This document shows positions 12,301 to 24,300 of a stretch of 64,000 bases of DNA, piece after piece. The stretch spans positions 22,700,268 to 22,764,267 of the forward strand of contig OU342639.1 of NCBI GenBank assembly GCA_910589415.1, given 5' to 3'. The position numbers and the translations under genes are program-made. Source of the stretch: Malachius bipustulatus (lineage: Eukaryota; Arthropoda; Insecta; Coleoptera; Melyridae). Positions within the stretch are counted from its first letter, which is position 1, and every line of letters begins with the position of its first letter. Below the pieces are notes generated by a model that saw nothing but the letters and a program-made list of their open reading frames with translations, made no database searches and was not told the origin of the DNA.

Positions 12301-15300
12301 TCAAAGGATTCTCACAGGATGGAATCATGCTACTGTATAGCTAAAACCTATAAAGGACGGTGCAGACGATATTATCGTATTAGTCTTAGAAAATATACCA
12401 GGACAATCAGACTTCTGGTTTGAACATTGGATTAGTGATGTAGGCGGCGAGTGAAGTGCAATCCCGCTTTACACCAAAAATATGGAAAATTGATGAGGTA
12501 AATATTCCTATTTTAATCAATAAAAACTGTACCACAAGCAACCACGTTATTGAATTTTTTTATTTCATTTTACTCTACATTCTACAATCAAGAGATCTGA
12601 TACTTTTAATTAATAATTTCATTTTCAAATTAAGCTTCAATTTTGAATAATGATGACGATTTTATTATACTGAACGCATCCATATCATAATCCATATATC
12701 AGTTACATAATTTTATTTTTTTATGTCCCATCACTATACATTTCCACCACTCTGAGGCGTTGGTTATATCCGTCCTTTCTTCGCTTGGCATCCGTAGTGT
12801 AATCTTCAGTTTTCGAGTTCAACATTTTGTGTTAATGAAGAAAGAGTTTTAAAAAAGCAAAGGAAATCCAATTTTTATATTTAATCGCAATTTTATTGTT
12901 TGTGTTGTGGCATTGGTGTTAAACATATAGAGGAAAGTGCAGAACTGAAAAAATTATTTCAATTTCTTGGCGTGTTTTAGAAGAAAGAGTGCATATCATC
13001 ATGGAAGATAATAGAAATTTCAACAAAACTATCCCTGCAACAAATGTCTCCGTAAGTTGAATATTATCTTAACTTGAACATTATTATCTGGCAATTCTCA
13101 TAAAGCTATATTCATATTTTTTTAAATCTGTAAATTAAAGAACGTGAGCCCGTCCCGATTGTGTAGATTTTTCCTGATTAGGTGACACAAGCTACCTCCT
13201 ATAATAATTATACAATGCAGTCTTTCAACTATAATGAAGCGTCATCATACGGATATCCGATTTCTGTTAAATTGGAATAAAGTTGCACTATTTTATGCTT
13301 TTCCTAAATTTGATTAGAAATAACAAATTTTACAAGGATTTCCAAAATCTCGGGTTAAAACTAAAATTACTCTTTTTGAAAAATAATATTTCTACACCGT
13401 CTAAGATCTAGGGGAATTGAATAAAACTTTGTGATTTTGTGTTACCAACTACTGCAAAAAAAATTTCTTCTCCCTCTATAGATTTTCCAGCAACACTACA
13501 CCCAACATTGTTATTTCTTATGGCCGCCATATTGGATTTTTAATTATTAAATAAAGATAAAAAATTCCTAATCCGTGATACCCTAACCCTAAAGCAACAA
13601 GTATGTAAAAACACATTAGTTTTTTGTTTTAACCATCAGTTAGGGAATCCAATAGGTAACGTATCTATGTACCAAATCCGAGATGCCCATTGACTGATAT
13701 GCCGATTAAATTTCATTACCATGATTGAAATCTTGGTAACCATGGTTTTAGAAAAGTTTTGATTTTGTATATGATTTGTCGGTATTTCTTTGTATTAGGA
13801 ACTTTTTCCTCTATTTAATGATTTAAAAATCAAATATGGCGACCATATTATAAGACTAACAAAGTTGACTGTGGTGGCTTAAAAACATTTGTTATATTTC
13901 AAATTAGATTTTGGAAGAGCATAAAATAGTGTAACTTGACTTCGATTTAACCGAACTCGTATTTTTTATAGTTTAGTATTATAAGTGACCCTATCCCTAT
14001 GGTGATCCGTTGCTTATTAGTTCTTATTTTACACTGTCTGAAGTATGTGACTCAGGAATTTGTTATTACTAAAGTGATAAGCACATTGTTGTTATATTCT
14101 CGTTCCTCAGCAACCACTGGTTCCTCAGCAAGCACTGGTTCCTCAGCAACCACTGGTTCCTCAGCAACCACTGCTTCCTCGTCGACCGATTCCCCGGCGA
14201 CCAGAGGCAAATGGAACAGAAACAATAGCGCTCGACTTGACCATCTCCAGACCTCCACAACGCAGATCTTCAGGAAATGTCAGGAATCGTTCCAATGTAC
14301 GTATAAACCTTGTATGTGTTAAATTTCGAACATGTTCCTAGTGGACAAGAAATTTGTTTTTACTAAGGTGACCAAGTATATATTGCTATTTTATTTTATC
14401 CTCGTTCCACAGAGACCACCTAGAAATCAAACATCAACAGCTGGAATAGCGAGGGCCGTCTTAACGGTCCGTAGACCACATTACAGATATCCAGGACATG
14501 CTCGTGTACGTATTAAACCCCTGTATGAGTTGTATGTGTTAAATTCTCTGTTGAAATAAATCCTAAATGTTACTAATAATATGTAATTATTATAATTAGA
14601 CGAATTTAATACGACGAGTATATTCTTATTTTATTGTGGTTCCACAGAGAATTCAGAGAAATGATGTCCCAATGGAAAGGGCACGCTTATTACGTCATGT
14701 TACCGGACGTCCAATTCAAGTTGGGTCAGGTCACGAAATTGTAGGAAATCCTGTTGTACGTATTATATCTTGTATGCATAAAATTTGACGTATTCGCTTC
14801 ATTTTTTGTTAGACAATTGATTTTGTCCATTTGGTGGACAAAAATTTTTTCGACACTTATAAATGATGAGTATATTCTTATTTTATTGTGGTTCCACAGA
14901 GAATTCAGAGAAATGATGTTCCAATGCAAAGGGCACGCTTATTACAATTATTACGTCATGTTGCCGGACGTCCGATTCAAGCTGGGTCAGGTCACGAAAT
15001 TGTAGGAAATCTTGTTGTACGTATTATATCTTGTATGCATAAAATTTGGAATCAAAATAAGTCCTAAAAACTTTTGACGTACTTCGCTTCATTTTTTGTT
15101 AGACACTTATGTTAGGTGATGAGCATATTCTTAAATTATTTTCGTTTATAGAGACCTCCGAGAATTGCTGCCCCAAGGCAAGCAACTAACAGAGACTCGA
15201 GCAGAGGAGATTATATCCTATATGGGAATCCTCATGTACGTATATGTATTATATACCCTTGTTGGCATTATTTAATTTTTTGTTAGACACTGTGATCCAT

Positions 15301-18300
15301 TCTGTGGACAAGACATGAAATTTGTCGACTCTTAGGTGATGGATGAGCATTATTCTTATTTTATTCTCGTTCCCCAGAGATTTCAAAGCGCCCCTACCCC
15401 CGAGCCTGCCACAAGGCAGACGATGACTTTAAATCCCACCGGATATCTAGATTTCGGATTTATGGGAAATCATCTTCTACCTAATGAGGTATTTACCCTT
15501 GTGTGCTTTAAAGTTGGAATTGAAATTACTCATTATAATTATTATTGGAATTAGATTATTATATTTTATTCTCGTTCCACAGGGATTCCCATTTAATCAG
15601 GCTCCTCAGGCTTCATCAGGGCAGGTGACTAACTCCAGACTGCAAAATTACGGAGTTACAGGAAATCGTAACGTACGTATATATGTATAGACCCTTTGAT
15701 ATAATTATACGTACTCATTTAATTTTTTGTTAGGCACTGTGATCAATTCTGTGGACAAGTAACTTGTCCACACTTCGGTGATGAGCATTATTCTTATTTT
15801 ATTCTCGTTCCCCAGAGATTTCGAAGAGACCCTAACCCCGAGCCTGCCACAAGGCAGACGATGACTTCAAATCCCACCGGATATCTAGATTTCGGATTTA
15901 TGGGAAATCATCTTCTACCTAATGAGGTATTTACCCTTGTATGCTTTAAAGTTGGAATTGAAAGTACTCATTATAATTATTATTGTAATTAGATTATTAT
16001 AATATTTTATTCTCGTTCCACAGGGATTCCCGTTTAATCAGGCTCCTCAGGCTTCATCAGGGCAGGTGACTAACCCCAGACATCCAATAAATTATGGAGT
16101 TGCAGGAAATCCTTTTGTACGTATACATATATGTTTACACAAATTGTTATAATTAGACGTACATTTAATTTTTTGTTATGCACTGTGATCAATTCTGTGG
16201 ACAAGTAACTTGTCCACACTTCGGTGATGAGCATTATTTTTATTTTATTCTCGTTCCACAGAGATTGCCGTGTAACGCTGCTCTCCAGAGCGTCCCAAGG
16301 AACGTAACGCTTAGAGAGACCCCTGGACCCAAACATTCAGGATCTAATGTAAACCAGGTCGATGTATGTATATAACCCTTATAGTTCCTAAATATTCCTA
16401 ATTATATAATTAGACGTATTTCATTAAATTTTCGTGATCCATTCTGTGTACAAGAAACTAGTTGACACTTAGGTAAAAACGTTTTCTTATTTTATTCTCG
16501 TTTCACAGAGGTTGCGGAGCAACTCTGCTCCCCAGGACGGCCCAATGGAGATGATAGCTATAGATCCAGGATCTAACGAGAACCAGGCCGATGTACGTAT
16601 ATAAATTTAATTTTCGTGATCCATTCTGTGGACAAGAAACTAGTTGACCTTGACACTTAGGTAAAAAGCGTTTTCTTATTTTATTCTCGTTTCACAGAGG
16701 TTGCGGAGCAACTCTGCTCCCCAGGACGGCCCAATGCAGATGATAGCTGTTGTAGATCCAGGATCTAACGAGAACCAGGCCGATGTACGTATATAAATTT
16801 AATTTTCGTGATCCATTCTGTGGACAAGAAACTAGTTGACACTTAGGTAAAAAGCGTTTTCTTATTTTATTCTCGTTTCACAGAGGTTGCGGAGCAACTC
16901 TGCTCCCCAGGACGGCCCAATGCAGATGATAGCTGTAGATCCAGGATCTAACGAGAACCAGGTCGATGTACGTATATAAATTTAATTTTCGTGATCCATT
17001 CTGTGGACAAGAAACTAGTTGACACTTAGGTAAAAAGCGTTTTCTTATTTTATTCTCGTTTCACAGAGGTTGCAGAGCAACTCTGCTCCCCAGGACGGCC
17101 CAATGCAGATGATAGCTGTTGTAGATCCAGGATCTAACGAGAACCAGGCCGATGTACGTATATAAATTTAATTTTCGTGATCCTTTCTGTGGACAAGAAA
17201 CTAGTTGACACTTAGGTAAAAAGCGTTTTCTTATCTTATTCTCGTTTCACAGAGGTTGCAGAGCAACTCTGCTCCCCAGGACGGCCCAATGCAGATGATA
17301 GCTGTAGATCCAGGATCTAACGAGAACCAGGTCGATGTACGTATATAAATTTAATTTTCGTGATCCATTCTGTGGACAAGAAACTAGTTGACACTTAGGT
17401 TTAATTTAGATTTAAAATAAGAGTTTACTTATTTTATCCTCGATCCACAGAGATTGCGGAGCAACTCTGCTCCCCAGGACGGCACAATGCAGATGATGGC
17501 TGTAGATTCAGGATTTAATGAGAATCAGGACGATGTACGTATATAATCCTTATACATATGTGTTAAATTTGAAATCGAAATATATCCTAAATATTACTAA
17601 TTATAATTATTATTATTATAATTCGACGCATTTTCGTACGACACCGTGATTCACTCTGCGGATAAGAAAATTGTGGTTACCTTGATGGTTACCCAGTTGA
17701 TAAGCATATATTTTTTATTCTTGATGGCCGTCTTGATGCTCGGCGTACATCTCGGCGTACATCATCATCATCAAATTGAGCAGGATAATTGTGTAGGTTT
17801 ATGGTAGGCTATAGTATGTGTTACACTTGGAATTTTAATATACCTATCCCGAATATTAATATTACTTTAATTATCACAACTATTACAAGACGTATTTTAT
17901 TTTAATTGATGCCCGTTAGTTTATAGGCACTATAATAATAAGAATCCTTATGCAGAAAGAAAATGTGTTGTTCAATTTGAGTCATAAGAAGGTTTCATAC
18001 TTTTCCATTGCTGTTTAAATTTAATTCTTACAGAGGTATAAATAATTTCAAATAAAAAATTAAAGAATATCATTTCGGTAGCGCAGTTTAGTAGTAGTAA
18101 GCTTGCGTCTGGACAGAATGAGCGACTTTATCTTACCTACATAATAGTTAAAACCGATGTTCCCACCTTTAAAAAAAGTTTGAAATAAATTAAATTCGAT
18201 TTTTTTTTCAGATAAGCTATACAATCGAAGTAGAGGTTCCTGGTCCGCCCGTCAACATTGCTATCGTGGTACAGGTTCCTGATCTCGCCAATAAAGATAT

Positions 18301-21300
18301 TACATTCAATCTTAAATATACGAAAAAATAAAATGTTTTATGAAAAATGTTTCCGAATAGGTAAACATGTAAAACTGACCCTTTTTATTGAGTTTCATTC
18401 ATGAAAGATAAGTTTAATTTCAACAGTAAGGATGGGCAAAATAAGTACCCAAAATGTTAGACTGTAAGGCTTGAGATGAGAAAAAAAATTTAAACTTTGT
18501 CATCAATGTCGATCAACAATCAATTCTTCGCTTTAGGCACTGCCAATCAGTCAGGTTTTTGATAAGTATTAAGTGTTAATAAGTATTATTATATTATTAG
18601 TATAAAATATAGTATGTATAAGTATGTTAATACTGCCCTGCAAAGAGAAAAAGTTCTATATGTAAATGAAAATATGTCTGATCATTATGTGACCTATTCT
18701 GAAAATTGATAAAAACATCAAATGTCCGACCTACTTATAGGCACTATTACATAATCTAATTTCAGAGTCGCTTCACAATAACTTCGAGATATCACAAAAA
18801 ACTAGTTATCGTCAATTTTTTTTTTCAAAGTTGTAAATACGACCTTTTGACTTCACAGGGCAGGATAAGTATTAATAAGTATTGATAAGTCGTCGTCAAT
18901 TTCACGAAATGACGTACCTAGCTCAGCTTTGCAAAATTTTACAGGATAAAGTTTTTCCTTGATTTCAACTCAGCTTTAATAAAAAAACTAAGAGGTTTTC
19001 TTTTTGTTTTCTTTGTATATTCAGAGATGTTTAAATTGGTCTTCTAAATGCATTTCAGCCCCCTGATATAGATTTTTTGTATTTTTTTACCTGTTTGTCT
19101 CTAACAAGGGACAAATCAATTTCGTGAACTATTAGAAACAATTAAAATTCAAATAATTTCAAATCATCATTATCATCAAAATGTTTCAATCAAAATTGGT
19201 AAGAGTACATGAAATATCAAATATACTTATGAAAGGGTTAAAAATGTTCATATAATTTTCATAATTTTTATTAATTATGAAAAATTACTTCGTAAAATTG
19301 AAAAAAAATAAAATTTCGATTTTTTTGAGTTACGTCACTCAGAGATATTGACTACGAAGAAATAAGTACATATCAATATACAATTAGTAATAAGTCTATT
19401 GTAAGAAAATTTTTTAGTATTGCTTTATTTTGCAATCAATTATATAAATATATCATTTTTTGAAGAATTAAGTTTTCTGTATTTTTTTCTATAAAAAACC
19501 TTCAATCATTTTTGTGCAGTGTAATGTAATTTCTCTGTCTTTTCAAAGGTTTACACCTATTAGACAGATTTTCTAAATAAATAAATCAACAAATAAATAA
19601 AAATATAAATAAAATCAATAACATTTGTGAAGACATTAGTGTGACATTATATGACCAGTAATAAACAATATTTTATTTTAAATAATTATTCATAAATTAT
19701 TGATAAAAAAGTGCTTGTGATAAGACAATAAAAAAATTTGATGAAATATTGGGGAGTTGATATAAAAAAGTGGCGTTCTCGCTAATTTGCCTATGATGCG
19801 TGAGCAGATAAGGGGAAATTTTAGTCACCATCTTTTTTGTTTTTGCTTTTTCGAAAAACAATTTTTCGATATTAAATTTCTTCCTTACCTAATGTACTAC
19901 ATACTAAAGTGTTACCAGAAATAATTTTCTCAGGTAATATTTGTAAAAGTCACCCGATTTTTATTATTAAATTACACTTATAGTAGCGTAAAAAATTCAC
20001 CCCTCGCTTTAATCCCCTCAGTTTGACACTTATACCACACCTAAATTTTCAAATGGGAAGGGTAAGTTTGTGACACCTCATTCAATTTATTTTAAATATT
20101 AATTTTTGCAGTAAATTCGAAAAAAATATAATTTTCGTATAAAGAGCGAATAACCTTTAATTTTTTTAAAGCCCCTACTCCCTTAAAAAAAAATAGGAGT
20201 CGCAACTGTTTCAATTTGTAAATTTAAATTAACAAAATTTAAAAAATATAGCAAGATCTCTTCAATTTTATGAATTTATACATAATAAATTCAAAAAATT
20301 TGATTTAAACCGGCGTTTCATAGAACATTACCTGAAAAAACTTCAAAATACATTAATGACATTCTAGTTCCATTAATTGTACACTTTTGTTGCCTATTTT
20401 AGTATTTTGTTCCGAAACTTTGGGTGCGTTCCGTTTTGTTACAGAAGTTACAGATTATAAAGTTTATTTGACAAAGAAATTATAGAAAGAAGAAAAAACC
20501 TATACAGGGTGGGCCACGGTATACGAAACGGAAGATTATGGCCGTGTCTCTGGATTTTAGGATCTTTTTACTTTTGGAGTGGATAGAGACCCGGCAGAGG
20601 TACGTTTTTAAATTATATTCATAATGTTAGTGTCCCAAAAGCATAAAACATATCAAAGTTATGTTTTTTTAAATGGCATGCTCCTATGTTATTGCATTTT
20701 TAGATTGTCTGAAAAAAGAAAATAAGATTGGCTTTTACAGTTGGTGTTTAAATTCAGCAGTTTTTGAGTTATAAACAAGTGAAAATCGTCATTTTTCAAG
20801 TTCAAGGCCCTGTACAGGGAAAACGGCTTAAGATAGAGAAAAACGGCTTACATGTCCCTATTTTAACTTTTCATGTACCCTATGATGTAGATGAAATGTT
20901 TATACAGGGTGATAAAAAATTTGAAAAATTCTGAGATTTCTCCACGCGTCGCCAAATAAAAAAATCAAAGAAAGCACAAATGTTTCTATACCATAGGATA
21001 GTACATAAAAAGTTAAAATAGGGACATGTAAGCCGTTTTATTCTATCTTCAGCCGTTTTCGTTGTACAGGGCCTTGAACTTGAAAAATGACGATTTTCAC
21101 TTGTTTATAACTCACAAACTTCTGAATTTAAACACCAACTGTAAAAGCCAATCTTATTTTCTTTTTTCAGACAATCTAAAAATGCAATAACATAGGAGCA
21201 TTCCGCATTTAAAAAAACATAACTTTGATATGTTTTATGCTTTTGGGACACCCTGTACATTATGAATATAATTTAAAAACGTACCTCTGCCGGGTCTCTA

Positions 21301-24300
21301 TCCACTCCAAAAGTAAAAAGATTCTAAAATCCAGAGACACGGCCATAATCTTCCGTTTCGTATACCGTGGCCCAGCCTGTATACAGGGTGCACCATATAT
21401 CCTTCTCTATATTGCTATCTCCTAACGCTAACAGATACAGGGTCGGTTAAACAAGTCCGAAGGAGCGCAGTTTTGTGGCCATCTCGAATCCGTCGAGACA
21501 TACAAGATATCTGTGACCGTTCCTGAAATATCCTGAAAAAACTGAAAAATCGAGATTTCTTATTTTTTCCATATCTCTTTTATTATTGGAGATTAATAAA
21601 TAATTTTTTGTGGGCTTACATAAGTCGGCAAGAGCTACCCATCTGACATTTCAAAAATTTTCAAAGCCGACTAGATCTCAGGATTTTCATAGTCAACTTT
21701 CGTTTTTCTTATAGCCACCATATTGTTTTTTTATGTTGTCCGGTATAAAAAAAATCATAAAAACCAAAAATTGTTAAACCTCAAAAAATAAATTTAAAAA
21801 AAATTTCTTCTTCTTTTTTCTTTACAATAAAGACACTTTTTTAGACCGAATTTCATAGATAAATTAAAAAACCATAAGGCAAGCACTATTTCGGCGTATT
21901 TTACAAATGTTGACGTTTTTCGACGATTTTTTTAGGTTTTTCTTTGAAAAAAGAAAAATAAAAATTTGAAATTTTTTTTTTTGAAGTTTATTAATTTTTG
22001 GTTTCCATTATTTTTTCATATCGAACGACATAAAAAAATAATATGACGGCCATAAGAAAAACGAAAGTTGACTGTGAAAACTCTTGGATCTAGTAGGCCT
22101 TGAAAATTTTTGAAATGTCAGATGAATAGTTCTTAACGGCTTATGTAAGCCTACAAAAAATTATTTATTAATTTCCAATAATAAAAAAGATATGACGAAA
22201 ATAAGAAATCTCGATTTTTCAGGTTTTTCAGGATATTTCAGGAACGGTCACAGATATCTTGCATGTTTTGACGAATTCGAGATGGCCACATAACTGCGCA
22301 TCTTTTCTCTAATTTAACCGACCCTGTATCTATTAGCGTTCAGGAGATAGCAATATAGAGAAGGATACATGGTGCACCCTGTATACCAGATTAAATGTTG
22401 ATGGCTAAATTATATTAAGCAAAAGGTTATGAGCAGCAAGTTCAGACTCAGAGGCACCCAAAGGTGCAATCCAGGGGAAGGGCTGGGAAAAGGGACTGAC
22501 TATTTGTACTTTTTTACAGACTTATCAATTTGGAACTAAATAATAATAATAATATTGCGTTTCTTGACCATAATTCTGATATTAACTACTGTACTTTTCT
22601 TAGCTTTGGTTCAGAAGCAAAAGACTGATTAAAATATGTACCTAACACTTCAAAACCAAAAAATAATGTCAATTCTGAATAAAAAAGTGCCAGACTGTCA
22701 AAATCTACAAAATCTCTACGAAATAAATTTTGTCTCCCTAGGGAGGCCAAAATTCCCGTCGGTCATATTTTTCGAGTTATGAGTCGGTTTCAGGCATGGT
22801 AGGTGAAAAAAAGTAATCCGACGTATTGTAATTAGATACGCAACCATCTCCAGGATCGGGTGTGTATATAACAAATGCTCTTCTACTGTAGTAGTCCCAG
22901 AGAGAAGTCTTATCCTCCGTAAGTGTGGTTTAATTATCCGCTATTATAGCTTGTGTGACCAATATTTGCCAACTATCTCAATGCGACCGCGCTGTTGAAC
23001 CGAATCAAAAAGAACACAAACTTGAAGCTGACCAAGTGCACAAGGGTGTTTAGGCCATAAAATAAGAAGATGATACGCCTTCTTTTGATACTTTAATTCC
23101 TTTCCCCAAATTTTTCCCACTAAAAGAACATGCTGGACTATCAAGGTTCCAAAAGCGATTTGGATAATAAAAAACATATTTTTTCTCTTTCAAGTTCGGG
23201 GCGAGTAATGTAAATTGAAAAACCATCGATCGGAGATGATTTTTAAGTTCACCGGTCAAAATGAGCTTTCCGTTTACCGAATGAACCTTTTCCGGTTACG
23301 GAGACGTTTCGTTGACTTTCGGATAACTTCATACAATGAAAAGTAGTTTTCACACCCCACTGTCTACGCTACGGTCTCAGAAAGTAGAGGTACATACATA
23401 CCTAATTGTTTTATGTCCCCTCAACCTACAAGTGATAGTGCAAAATTTGATTTAAGAAATAGTGAGAAAATGTAAGTATTTTCCCTTGTACTCTAAAAAC
23501 CACCTTCCGATATTTTCACTAATTATTTCATTGCAGTTTACCAGTTTTACCACTGAAGTTCTAGTGGGTATTCCTAGTGATCTACGTATAATACTGATCT
23601 GGATCAGGAAAGGCAGCTTGGGTATTCAATCAGGTATCCAATTACTCTAATAATAATCAATAATATAGATCATAATAATCACTCAATAATTACAATCTCC
23701 ATTAGTAGGTATGTACATTTTTCATTATTTTGGTTAAAAAATAAATTTGGGACCACGCCCAAGCAGCGGTGCCATAATAGTATTAACTCTTTTTTTAATA
23801 GATGTACCGGTAGTATTTCATGAGTAAATCAGAAGCCTCCATGGGCATAAGCCCACAAAAACTCGTTTTCTCGATAAATTCGCCCATGAAAATTGAATTT
23901 TCATACGCCCTTGCTATATCAGTTCCAGTCGTGAATATAGTTCGGCCATTAAATCGACTACTTTATATAACAATGATAAATACCTGCCATATCAGGTTCC
24001 GATCAGTGTCTGGTCATCGCCCTGTGAAAACGATAAGTTTTTTTATACAGGGTGAGTCATTGATATGGGAAAGCTCGATTACACCTATACCATTAAAGAT
24101 ATCGAAATGAACCAAAAAGTGCTGTAAATGGGAGGGTAAAGTGCAGTTTGTGAAATTATTTTCAGATATACAGGATGGCCCAATATCGCTGTACGCCATA
24201 CAACTTTGTTATTTTAAATAAGACACCCTCTATATTATTACATTTGCATATTGCTTGAGAAAAGTCAAAAATAATGGTTTGTAAAGTTGAAGTTTGTAAT

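Noticed and set aside
13575..13595. CCCTAACCCTAA resembling a telomeric repeat
   Set aside because: Only two units occur and they differ from the usual insect TTAGG pattern; it is a chance match.
14052..14322. Alternative frames over exon 14111-14296 encoding SSATTGSSASTG-type or EEPVVAEEPV-type repeats
   Set aside because: The phase-0 frame starting at the acceptor matches the phase of every other exon and the donor. The other frames come from the 18-nt repeat being open in several frames.
14700..17560. The regularly spaced repeats looked like a CRISPR-type or satellite array
   Set aside because: The repeated unit contains an open, phase-consistent exon with acceptor and donor, and the setting is a eukaryotic intron. 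Unit lengths vary by multiples of three inside the exon, which a plain satellite would not require.
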